This document shows positions 14,704 to 25,330 of a stretch of 64,000 nucleotides of DNA, one piece after another. The first letter of the stretch is position 1. Every line of letters starts with the position of its first letter. A model generated the notes under the pieces. That model saw only the letters and a program-made list of their open reading frames with translations. It was not told the DNA's origin and did no database searches. The stretch is from Diplolepis rosae (taxonomy: Eukaryota; Arthropoda; Insecta; Hymenoptera; Diplolepididae), in the NCBI GenBank assembly GCA_030998225.1, contig JAPYXD010000382.1, positions 3,388,575 to 3,452,574 on the forward strand, written 5' to 3'. The translations under genes were made by a program, and so were the position numbers.

Positions 14704-15690
14704 ATGAGTATTAATGTCTAAATATAAAAACATTTCCTGTAAAGTATTGTTTGAGCCATCTGGTTTGCGATTCTGGGCAAAAGGAACATTTGCATTTGCG
14801 AAAGAATTTGTTTTTGAAAGAGTTAGTGTTCTAATAAGAAAAAAGATTCAGCAGGTTATTATTTTTGCGACCTTTTGTATGATCCTGAAAAACGGGGTCA
14901 TTAAAAATGCATTTTAAGTTGTTTATATAAGCATCAAAGTATAAATATAAAAAAAGTTCCAGTAGATTATTATTTTAGTGATCTGGTGTATGATCCTGAA
15001 AAACGGGGTCATTGAAAATGCATTTTAAGGTGTTTGTATAACTATTAAGGTATTAATATAAACCAATTCCTGTAAAGTATTCTTACAGCAATCTCATGCA
15101 TGATTTTGGGCAATGGAATCTTTGGATTTGCGAAAGAATTTGTGTTTGGAAGAGTTAGTGTTCGAATATAAAAAAGTTCAAGCAGATTATTATCTTTGCG
15201 ACCTGGTGTATGATCCTGAACAAAGGGGTCATTAAAAAATAATTTTAAGTTGTTTATATGAATATTGATTTGTAAATATAAAATAAATTCCTGTAAAGTA
15301 TTGTTTGAGCCATCTGGTTTGCGATTCTGGGCAAAAGGAACATTTGCATTTGCGAAAGAATTTGTGTTTGGAAGAGTTAGTGTTCGAATATAAAAAAGTT
15401 CAAGCAGATTATTATCTTTGCGACCTGGTGTATGATCCTGAACAAAGGGGTCATTAAAAAATAATTTTAAGTTGTTTTTATGAGTATTAATGTCTAAATA
15501 TAAAAACATTTCCTGTAAAGTATTGTTTGAGCCATCTGGTTTGCGATTCTGGGCAAAAGGAACATTTGCATTTGCGAAAGAATTTGTTTTTGAAAGAGTT
15601 AGTGTTCTAATAAGAAAAAAGATTCAGCAGGTTATTATTTTTGCGACCTTTTGTATGATCCTGAAAAACGGGGTCATTAAAAATGCATTC
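14704..15690. repeat. 776-bp duplication equal to 3.5 monomers
   Basis: The block starting ATGAGTATTAATGTCTAAAT at 14704 recurs at 15480, offset 776 bp, and stays essentially identical for ~210 bp to about 15690. Reading half-units across the period gives A B B A B A B, seven halves. The half-integer period arises from one extra B half at 14956-15065. It shows that the ~110-bp half, not only the 221-bp monomer, is a unit of exchange. Confidence 0.85.
14845..15065. repeat. B-B half-unit junction
   Basis: One B half starts at 14845 (GATTCAGCAGG) and the next starts at 14956 (GTTCCAGTAG), 111 bp later, with no A half between. The junction lies in the A-rich tract and carries the marker ATCAAAGTATAAATAT. 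The same marker occurs at the other B-B junctions (before 16547, 21537 and 22756), which suggests one founding event that later spread. Confidence 0.8.
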
Positions 15691-16469
15691 TAAGTTGTTT
15701 ATATGACTATTAATCAATAAATATAAAAAGGATTCCTGTAAAGTATTTTTTATACAATCTGGTTTGTGATTCTGGGCAATGGAATATTTCCATTTTCGAA
15801 AAAATTTGTTTTTGAAAGAGTTAGTGTTCGAATAAGAAAAAAGTTCCAGCAGATTATTATCTTAGCGACCTGATGTATGATCCTGAACAACGGGGTCATT
15901 AAAAGTGCATTTTAAGTTGTTGATATGACTATTAATCAATAAATATAAAAACGATTTATGTAAAGTATTTTTTATACAATCTGGTTTGTGATTCTGGGCA
16001 ACGGAATATTTGCATTTGCGAAAGAATTTGTTTTTGAAAGAGTTAGTGTTCGAATAAGAAAAAAGTTCAAGCATATTATTATCTTAGCGACCTGATGTAT
16101 GATCCTGAACAACGGGGTCATCAAAAGTGCATTTTAAGTTGTTGATATGACTATTAATCTATAAATATAAAAACGATTCCTGTAAAGTATTTTTTATACA
16201 ATCTGGTTTGTGATTCTGGGCAACTGAATATTTCCATTTGCGAAAGAATTTGTTTTTGAAAGAGTTAGTGTTCGAATAAGAAAAAAGTTCCAGTAGATTA
16301 TTATTTTAGTGATCTGGTGTATGATCCTGAACAACGGGGTCATTAAAAGTGCATTCTAAGTTGTGTATATGACTATTAATCAATAAATATAAAAACGATT
16401 CATGTAAAGTATTGTTTAAGCAATCTGGTTTGTGATTCTGGGCAACGGAATATTTGCATTTGCGAAAGA

Positions 16470-16560
16470 ATTTGTTTTGAAAGAGTGGACATCGAAAATG
16501 CATTCTAAGTTTTTTTTATAAGGATCAAAGTATAAATATTAAAAAAGTTCCAGTACATTA
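16470..16560. repeat. Rearranged monomer with B-B junction
   Basis: The A half ending near 16483 is cut short (GAAAGAGTGGACATCG) and joins directly to the tail of a B half. Then comes the marker GATCAAAGTATAAATATT and a new B half at 16547. Roughly one hundred bases expected in a normal monomer are missing before 16495. Confidence 0.65.
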
Positions 16561-19500
16561 TTATTTTAGTGATCTGGTGTATGATCCTGAACAATGGTCT
16601 CATTAAAAATACATTTTGAGTTGTTTATATGATTACGGATTCTTAAATATAAAAAAAATTACTATAAAGTATTGTTTTAGCAATCTGGTTTGTGATTCTG
16701 GAAAACTGAATATTTCCATTTGCAAAAAATTTGTTTTTGAAAGAGTTAGTGTTCAATAAGAAAAACTTCCAGTAGATTATTATTTTAGTGACCTGGTGTA
16801 TGATCCTGAACAACGGGGTCATTAAAAATGCATTGTAAGGTGTTTTTATAACTATTAATGTATAAATATGAAAACAATTCCTGTAAAGTATTGTTTTAGC
16901 AATCTGGTTTGTGATTCTGGGCAATGGAATATTTCCATTTGCGAAAAAATTTGTTTTTGAAAGAGTTAGTGTTCGAATAAGAAAAAAGTTCCAGCATATG
17001 ATTATTTTAGTGACCTGGTGTATGATCCTGAATGACAGGGTCATTAAAAATGCATTTTAAGTTTTCTATATGACTATCAATAAATAAATATAAAAACTAT
17101 TCCCGTAAAGTATTTTTTTAGCAATCTGGTTTGTGATTCTGGGCAACTGAATATTTCCATTTGCGAAAGAATTTGTTTTTGAAAGAGTTAGTGTTCGAAT
17201 AAGAAAAAAGTTCAAGCAGATTATTATCTTAGCGACCTGGTGTATGATCCTGAACAACGGGGTCATTAAAAATAAATTCTAAGTTGTTTATATGACTATT
17301 GATTTATAAATATAAAAAACATTTCTGTAAAGTATTGTTTTTAGCAATCTGGTTTGTGATTCTGGGCAACTGAATATTTCCATTTGCGAAAGAATTTGTT
17401 ATTGAAAGAGTTAGTGATCGAATAAGAAAAAAGATTCAGCAGGTTATTATCTTAGTGACCTGATGTATGATTCTGAACATCGGGGTCATTAAAAATAAAT
17501 TCTAAGTTGTTTATATGACTATTGATTTATAAATATAAAAAACATTTCTGTAAAGTATTGTTTTAGCAATCTGGTTTGTGATTCTGGGCAACGGAATATT
17601 TGCATTTGCGAAGGAATTTGTTTTTGAAAGAGTTAGTGTTCGAATAAGAAAAAAGTTCAAGCAGATTATTATTTTAGTGATCTGGTGTATGATCCTGAAC
17701 AACGGGTTCTTTAAAAATGCATTTTCAGTTTTTTATATGACAATTAATCAATAAATATGAAAACAATTCCTGTAAAGTATTGTTTTAGCAATCTGGTTTG
17801 TGATTCTTGTGAACGGAATATTTGCATTTGCGAAGAAATTTGTTTTTGAAAGAGTTAGTGTTCGAATAAGAAAAAAGTTCCAGCATATGATTATTTTATT
17901 GACCTGGTGTATGATCCTGAATGACAGGGTCATTAAAAATGCATTTTAAGTTTTCAATATGACTATCAATAAATAAATATAAAAACTATTCCCGTAAAGT
18001 ATTTTTTTAGCAATCTTGTTCGTGATTCTGGGCAACTGAATATTTCCATTTGCGAAAGAATTTGTTATTGAAAGAGTTAGTGACCGAATAAGAAAAAAGT
18101 TCAAGCAGAATATTATCTTTGCGACCTGGTGTATGATCCTGAACAAAGGGGTCATTAAAAATAAATCCTAAGTTGTTTATATGACTATTAATCAATAAAT
18201 ATAAAAAGGATTCCTGTAAAGTATTTTTTATACAATCTGGTTTGTGATTCTGGACAACTGAATATTTCCATTTGCGAAAGAATTTGTTTTTGAAAGAGTT
18301 AGTGTTCAATAAGAGAAAAGTTCCAGTAGATTATTATCTTAGCGACCTGATGTATGATTCTGAACAACGTGGTCATTAAAAATAAATTCTAAGTTGTTTA
18401 TATGACTATTGATTTATAAATATAAAAAACATTTCTGTAAAGTATTGTTTTAGCAATCTGGTTTGTGATTCTGGGCAACTGAATATTTCCATTTGCGAAA
18501 GAATTTGTTTTTGAAAGAGTTAGTGTTCGAATATACAAAAAGTTCCAGTAGATTATTATTTTAGTGACCTGGTGTATGATCCTGAACAACGGGGTCATTA
18601 AAAATGCATTGTAAGGTGTTTTTATAACTATTAATGTATAAATATGAAAACAATTCCTGTAAAGTATTGTTTTAGCAATCTGGTTTGTGATTCTGGGCAA
18701 CGGAATATTTCCATTTGCGAAAAAATTTGTTTTTGAAAGAGTTAGTGTTCGAATAAGAAAAAAGTTCCAGTAGATTATTATTTTAGTGACCTGGTGTATG
18801 ATCCTGAATGACAGGGTCATTAAAAATGCATTTTAAGTTTTCAATATGACTATCAATAAATAAGTATAAAAACTATTCCCCTAAAGTATTTTTTTAGCAA
18901 TCTGGTTTGTGATTCTGGGCAACTGAATATTTCCATTTGCGAAAGAATTTGTTTTTGAAAGAGTTAGTGTTCGAATAAGAAAAAAGTTCCAGCAGATTAT
19001 TATCTTAGCGACCTGATGTATGATCCTGAACAACGGGGTCATTAAAAATGCATTCTAAGTTGTTTATATGACTATTAATCAATAAATATAAAAAGGATTC
19101 CTGTAAAGTATTTTTTATACAATCTGGTTTGTGATTCTGGACAACTGAATATTTCCATTTGCGAAAGAATTTGTTTTTGAAAGAGTTAGTGTTCGAATAA
19201 GAAAAAAGTTCCAGCAGATTATTATCTTAGCGACCTGATGTATGATTCTGAACATCGTGGTCATTAAAAATAAATTCTAAGTTGTTTATATGACTATTGA
19301 TTTATAAATATAAAAATCATTTCTGTAAAGTATTGTTTTAGCAATCTGGTTTGTGATTCTGGGCAACGGAATATTTCCATTTGCGAAAGAATTTGTTTTT
19401 GAAAGAGTTAGTGCTCGAATATAAAAAAGTTCCAGTAGATTATTATTTTAGTGATCTGGTGTATGATCCTGAACAACGGGTTCTTTAAAAATGCATTTTA

Positions 19501-20699
19501 AGTTTTTTATATGACAATTAATCAATAAATATGAAAACAATTCCTGTAAAGTATTGTTTTAGCAATCTGGTTTGTGATTCTTGTGAACGGAATATTTGCA
19601 TTTGCGAAGAAATTTGTTTTTGAAAGAGTTAGTGTTCGAATAAGAAAAAAGTTCCAGCATATGATTATTTTATTGACCTGGTGTATGATCCTGAATGACA
19701 GGGTCATTAAAAATGCATTTTAAGTTTTCAATATGACTATCAATAAATAAATATAAAAACTATTCCCCTAAAGTATTTTTTTAGCAATCTGGTTTGTGAT
19801 TCTGGGCAACTGAATATTTCCATTTGCGAAAGAATTTGTTATTGAAAGAGTTAGTGACCGAATAAGAAAAAAGTTCAAGCAGAATATTATCTTTGCGACC
19901 TGGTGTATGATCCTGAACAAAGGGGTCATTAAAAATAAATCCTAAGTTGTTTATATGACTATTGATTTATAAATATAAAAAACGTTTCTGTAAAGTATTG
20001 TTTTAGCAATCTGGTTTGTGATTCTGGGCAACGGAATTTTTGCATTTGCGAAAGAATTTGTGTTTGGAAGAGTTAGTGTTCGAATATAAAAAAAGGTCCA
20101 GTAGATTATTATTTTAGTGATCTGGTGTATGATCCTGAACAACGGGTTCATTAAAAATGCATTCTAAGTTGTTTATATGACTATTAATCAATAAATATAA
20201 AAACGATTCCTGTAAAGTATTTTTTATACAATCTGGTTTGTGATTCTGGGCAACTGAATATTTCCATTTGCGAAAGAATTTGTTTTTGAAAAAGTTAGTG
20301 TTCGAATATACAAAAAGTTCCAGTAGATTATTATTTTAGTGACCTGATGTATGATCCTGAAGAACGGGGTCTTTAAAAATGCATTTTAAGTTTTCTATAT
20401 GACTATTAATCAATAAATATGAAAACAGTTTCTGTAAAGTATTGTTTTAGCAATCTGGTTTGTGATTCTTGGGAACGGAATATTTGCATTTGCGAAGAAA
20501 TTTGTTTTTGAAAGAGTTAGTGTTCGAATAAGAAAAAAGTTCCAGCATAAAATTATTTTATTGACCTGGTGTATGATCCTGAATGTCAGGGTCATTAAAA
20601 ATGCATTTTAAGTTTTCTATATGACTATCAATAAATAAATATAAAAACAATTCCGTAAAGTATTTTATTAGCAATCTGGTTTGTGATTCTGGGCAACTG

Positions 20700-23600
20700 A
20701 ATATTTCCATTTGCGAAAGAATTTGTTTTTGAAAGAGCTAGTGTTCGAGTAAGAAAAAAGATTCAGCAGGTTATTATTTTAGCGACCTGGTGTTTGACCC
20801 TGAATAAAGGGGTCATTAAAAATGCTTTTTAAGTTGTTTATATGACTATTGATTTATAAATAAGAAAAAATTACTGTAAAGTATTGTTTTAGCAATCTGG
20901 TTTGTGATTCTGGGCAACGGAATATTTGCATTTGCGAAAGAATTTGTTTTTGAAAGAGTTAGGGTTTGAATATACAAAAATTTCCAATAGATTATTATCT
21001 TAGCGACCTGGTGTATGATCCTGAACAACGGGGTCATTGAAAATGCATTGTAAGTTGTTTTTATAACTATTAATTTATAAATATAAAAACAATTCCTGTA
21101 CAGTATTCTTTTAGCAATCTGGTGCATGATTTTGGGCAAAGGAATCTTTGGATTTGCGAAAGAAAATTTTTTTGAAAGAGTTAGTGTTCGAATGAGAAAA
21201 AAATTCAAGCATCTTATTATTTCAGCGACCTGGTATATGATCCTTAACAGAGGGGTCATTAAAAAATAATTTTAAGTTGTTTTTATGAGTATTAATGTCT
21301 AAATATAAAAACATTTCCTGTAAAGTATTGTTTGAGCCATCTGGTTTGTGATTCTGGGCAAAAGGAACATTTGCATTTGCGAAAGAATTTGTTTTTGAAA
21401 GAGTTAGTGTTCGAATAAGAAAAAAGATTCAGCAGGTTATTATTTTTGCGACCTTTTGTATGATCCTGAAAAACGGGGTCATTAAAAATGCTTTTTAAGT
21501 TTTTTATATAAGTATCAAAGTATAAATATAAAAAAAGTTCCAGTAGAATATTGTTTTAGTGATCTGGTGTATGATCCTGAACCACGGGGTCATTAAAAGT
21601 GCATTTTAAGTTGTTTATATGACTGAATAAATGAATATAAAAACAATTCCGGTGAAGTATTTTTTAGCAATCTGGTTTGTGATTCTGGGCAACTGAATAT
21701 TTCCATTTGCGAAAGAATTTGTTTTTGAAAGAGTAAGTTTTCGAATAAGAAAAAAGTTTCAGTAGATTATTATTTTAGTGACCTTGTGTATGATCCTGAA
21801 CAACGGGGTCATTAAAAATAAATTCTAAGTTGTTAAGATGACTATTGATTTATAAATATAAAAAAAAATTATGTAGAGTATTGTTTTAGCAATCTGGTTT
21901 GTGATTCTGGGCATCGGAATATTTGCATTCTCGAAGGAATTTGTTTTTGAAAGAGTTAGTGTTCAAATAAGAAGAAGGTTCCAGCAGATAATTATTTTAC
22001 CGACCTGGTGTTTGATCCTGAACAACGGGGTCATTAAAAATGCATTGTAAGGTGTTTTTATACCTATTAATTTATAAATATAAAAACAGTTCCTGTGAAG
22101 TATTCTTACAGCAATCTCATGCATGATTCTGGGCAAAAGGAACATTTACGTTTGCGAAAGAATTTGTTTTTGAAAGAGTAAGTTTTCGAATAAGAAAAAA
22201 GTTTCAGTAGATTATTATTTTAGTGACCTTGTGTATGATCCTGAATGACAGGGTCGTTAAAAATGCATTTTAAGTTGTTTTTATGAGTATTAATGTCTAA
22301 ATATAAAAACATTTCCTGTAAAGTATTGTTTCAGCAATCTGGTGCATGATTCTGTGTAGCGGAATCTTTACAACTGCAAAGGAATTTGTTTTTCAAAGAG
22401 TAAGTGTTCGAATAAGATAAAAGTTCCAGCAGATTATTATTTCTTCGACCTGGTGAATGGTCCTGAACAACGGGGTCTTTAAAAATGCATTTTAAGTTGT
22501 TTATATGACTATTGATATATAAATATAAAAAAAAATCCTGTAAAGTATTGTTTTAGCAATCTGGTTTGTGATTCTGGGCATCGGAATATTTGCATTTGCG
22601 AAAGAATTTGTTTTTGAAAGAGTTAATCTTCGAAGAAGAAAAAAGTTTCAGCAGGTTATTATTTTAGCGACCTGTTGTATGATCCTGAAAAACGGGTTCA
22701 TTAAAAATGCATTTTAAGTTGTTTATATAAGTATCAAAGTATAAATATAAAAAAAGATCCAGTAGAATATTATTTTAGTGATCTGGTGTATGATCCTGAA
22801 CAACTGGATCATTAAAAATAGATTGTAAGTTGTTTTTATAAGTATTAACGTATAAATATAAAAAAAGTTCCAGTAGATTATTATTTTAGCGACCTGGTGT
22901 ATGATACTGAACAACGGGGTCATTGAAAATGTATTTTAAGTTATTTATATGACTATTAATGAATAAGAATAAAAGCGATTCATTTAAAGTATTGTTTAAG
23001 CCATCTGGTTTGTGATTCTGGGCAAAAGGAACATTTGCATTTGCGAAAGAATTTGTTTTTGAAAGAGCTAGTGTTCGAGTAAGAAAAAAGATTCAGCAGG
23101 TTATTATTTTAGCGACCTGGTGTTTGACCCTGAATAAAGGGGTCATTAAAAATGCTTTTTAAGTTGTTTATATGACTATTGATTTATAAATAAGAAAAAA
23201 TTACTGTAAAGTATTGTTTTAGCAATCTGGTTTGTGATTCTGGGCAACGGAATATTTGCATTTGCGAAAGAATTTGTTTTTGAAAGAGTTAGTGTTCAAA
23301 TAAGAAAAAGGTTCCAGCAGGTTATTATTTTACCGACCTGTTGTATGATCCTGAACAGAGGGGTCATTAGAAATGCATTTTAAGTTGTTTATATGACTAT
23401 TGATTTATAAATATAAAAAAAATTACTGTAAAGTATTGTTTTAGCAATCTGGTTTGTCATTCTGGGCAACGGAATATTTGCATTCTCGAAGGAATTTGTT
23501 TTTGAAAGAGTTAGTGTTCGAATGAGAAAAAAATTCAAGCATCTTATTATTTCAGCGACCTGGTGTATGATCCTTAACAGAGGGGTCATTAAAAAATAAT

Positions 23601-23945
23601 TTTAAGTTGTTTATATTAATATTGATTTGTAGATATAAAAAAAATTCCTGTAACGTATTGTTTTAGCAATCTGGTCTGTGATTCTGGGCATCGGAATATT
23701 TGCATTTGCGAAAGAATTTGTTTTTGAAAGAGTTCGTTTTCAAATAAGAAGAAAGTTCCAGCAGATAATTATTTTACCGACCTGGTGTTTGATCCTGAAC
23801 AAAGAGGTCATTAAAAATGCATTTTAAGTTGTTTGTATGACTAATAATCAATAAAGATAAAAGCGGTCCCTGTAAAGTATTTTTTTAGCAATCTGATTTG
23901 TGATTTTGGGCAACGGAATATTTCCATTTTCGAAAGAATTTGTTT
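20700..23945. repeat. Divergent, rearranged monomers at the edge of family L
   Basis: Monomers here still align to family L but carry more private substitutions, half-unit losses and mixed features than those to the left. Examples are TCTCATGCATGATTCTGG near 22110, the poorly matching A half near 22345-22380, and B-B junctions at 21537 and 22756. Accumulation of divergent copies at the border of a homogeneous array is the usual result of weaker homogenisation at array edges (general knowledge of satellites). Here the border is with family R rather than unique sequence. Confidence 0.6.
22645..22975. repeat. Triple B half-unit run (B-B-B)
   Basis: Three B halves follow one another: one ending in the tract before 22756, one starting GATCCAGTAG at 22756, and one starting GTTCCAGTAG at 22867. 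The last two starts are 111 bp apart. An A half resumes near 22976. No A half lies between the three, so this is direct evidence that the half-unit can expand alone. Because 111 is divisible by three, the minus strand shows a fortuitous in-frame 37-codon repeat. Confidence 0.85.
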
Positions 23946-24526
23946 TTGAACGAGGTAGTGTTCGACTAAGAAAAATGTTCCATCAGGTTATTATTTTAGC
24001 GACCTGGTGTATTATCCTGAACAACGGGGCAATTAAAATGCATTGTAAGTTCTTTTTAAAGCAATTTATGTATAAATATAACAACAATTCCTGCAAAGTA
24101 TTGTTTTAGGAATCTAGTGCAGGATTCTGTGAAAGAATTTGTTTTCGAAGGAGATAGTGTTCGAAAAAGAAACATGTTAGGACAGATTATTATTTATGCT
24201 ACCTGTGTATGATCCTGAATAACAGGATCATTGAAAATGCATTTTAAGTTGTTTTTATAACTATTAATGTATAAATATAAAGCAATTTCTGTAAAGTATT
24301 GTTTTAGCAATCTGGTGCATGATTCTGTAGAAGAATTTGTTTTTGAAAGAGATATTGTTCGAAAAAGAAAAGAGTTGCGACAGATAATTATTTATGCGAC
24401 CTGGTGTATGATCTTGAACAACGGGGCAATTAAAATGCATTGTAAGTTCTTTTTAAAGCTATCAATGTATAAATATAATAACAATTCCTGCAAAGCATTG
24501 TTTTAGCAATCTGATACATGATTTTG
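23945..24526. repeat. Family R monomers left of the element, including two short (~199-bp type) copies
   Basis: From ~23945 the sequence switches to family R markers: GAACGAGGTAGTGTTCGACT, GGGGCAATTAAAATGCATTG and AAGTTCTTTTTAAAGC. The A halves near 24122 and 24320 have the ~22-bp deletion that joins GATTCTGTG directly to AAAGAATTTG. This short subfamily otherwise occurs only at ~35.7-38.4 kb, on the other side of the retrotransposon. The two flanks are therefore probably one block split by the insertion. The block stops at 24526, where LTR sequence begins. Confidence 0.8.
24210..24230. repeat. Perfect 8-bp inverted repeat in a B half
   Basis: TGATCCTG at 24210-24217 and CAGGATCA at 24223-24230 are exact reverse complements separated by AATAA. 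It is the best-formed copy of the dyad found at this place in B halves throughout both arrays. Confidence 0.8.
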
Positions 24527-25046
24527 TGAGCGCCAGTTAGTTTATCAAAACTAACAAAAGTAAATTTCAAGATTTAGACGATAAATTCGGCTAGCAACAT
24601 GCAAGTAAGGCGAGGTTCGATTGGGAAGTCCCAATAAAACTGAAGAACTACCAAGAAAAGTTTTTATTGAAAGTAAAGCAAACCCAGATGAAAAGCGACT
24701 TACAATTTCTCGTTGACGACTGCTATCCAATTTGGCGAAAAAAATTGCGCACTTAACACATTAACTAAACTTAATTTCTGACGTCCGTTCGGGAACCGAT
24801 TCTCAGTCTCTACGTTCTAACGACGAAGGAGAATCAAAAGAGAATGCTCTATCGCGTCGTCAAGTGCCGCGCTTTTCTTACCCGTCGGCAATACAGTGCC
24901 GACTTGATTGACAAATTAGTCTGCCAATCAGCGCTAGTCAATTTTCGTCTAAGGTTCCCGCGACGGCGAATCCTAACCTTGACGTCTACGGATATCCCCT
25001 TAGACTGTGATTGGTTGACAGGTAGCGCAATAATTTTCCTGTCACA
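24527..25046 (-). repeat. 3' LTR, apparently truncated at its 3' end
   Basis: Matches 34430-34950 with about 14 substitutions and one 1-base indel (~2.7 percent). Its upper boundary is well defined: the LTR start TGTGACAGG (minus strand) directly follows the purine run at 25047-25058. At 24527 homology to the other LTR stops and satellite begins. The other LTR continues for another ~146 bp to 34284, next to the primer binding site, so these 146 bp seem to be deleted here. LTR and satellite share TGA at the junction (satellite reads GATTCTGTGA in this position), so the breakpoint has microhomology. An AATAAA signal on the minus strand lies at 24663-24668. Alternative: the LTR is really only ~520 bp and ends in CA at 24527. 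Confidence 0.85.
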
Positions 25047-25058
25047 TTCTCCCCCTTC
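25047..25058 (-). promoter_or_regulatory. Polypurine tract for plus-strand priming
   Basis: On the minus strand this reads GAAGGGGGAGAA and directly abuts the 3' LTR start TGTGACAGG. A purine run in exactly this place primes second-strand DNA synthesis in LTR retrotransposons. It also fixes the LTR boundary at 25046. Confidence 0.9.
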
Positions 25059-25330
25059 GAACCGTAACGTCAAGGAGAGGATGAGACAATCAGACCTGTA
25101 AGAAATTAGGTTAATATAACAGTTCAAAACCATGTATACATTGTCTACCCTTCATCTGGAATGTGGAAAATGACTGGAATTAATGACAATGGTGTCCAGT
25201 TTTAATTATAGGTATAATAAATTATCGATTATGTAAAAACTTGTTCCTGGTCGTTCTCTCAAAACTCTACTCCCAATTTAGTGTATTACGTGAGTTTTAT
25301 TGTATTGACATTTTGAAGATGCATACAGTT
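25059..25330 (-). other. 3' untranslated region between the third ORF and the polypurine tract
   Basis: About 270 bp without a convincing reading frame or repeat. It is AT-rich, with no second copy inside the element. I see no conserved element other than the purine tract at its end. Confidence 0.6.

Larger units (their letters stand above)
1..24526. repeat. Left satellite array, family L, ~221-bp monomers
   Basis: The whole stretch is head-to-tail copies of an AT-rich monomer, about 110 copies, running off the left edge. Spacing is directly measurable: the start of the A half recurs at 3207 and 3428 (221 bp), with the B half at 3318. Hallmarks of family L are CTGGTTTGTGATTCTGGG in the A half and CTGGTGTATGATCCTGAA in the B half. 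Neighbouring monomers differ by a few to about 15 percent, so no single monomer dominates. No other gene or mobile element was seen inside. Short minus-strand reading frames recur in every monomer, but a 221-bp period shifts the frame at each copy, so I do not regard them as genes. Large tandem arrays of this kind are typical of insect pericentromeric heterochromatin; location is inferred. Confidence 0.97.

Noticed and set aside
1..24526. Dozens of 60-140-codon minus-strand reading frames with recurring protein-like sequences
   Set aside because: They repeat once per satellite monomer and start anywhere in it. A 221-bp period moves the frame at each copy, and the frames end within a monomer or two. 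They reflect low stop density in the repeat.
24849..25133. A 94-codon reading frame within the 3' LTR
   Set aside because: It spans the LTR start and polypurine tract and has no equivalent function in LTR elements.
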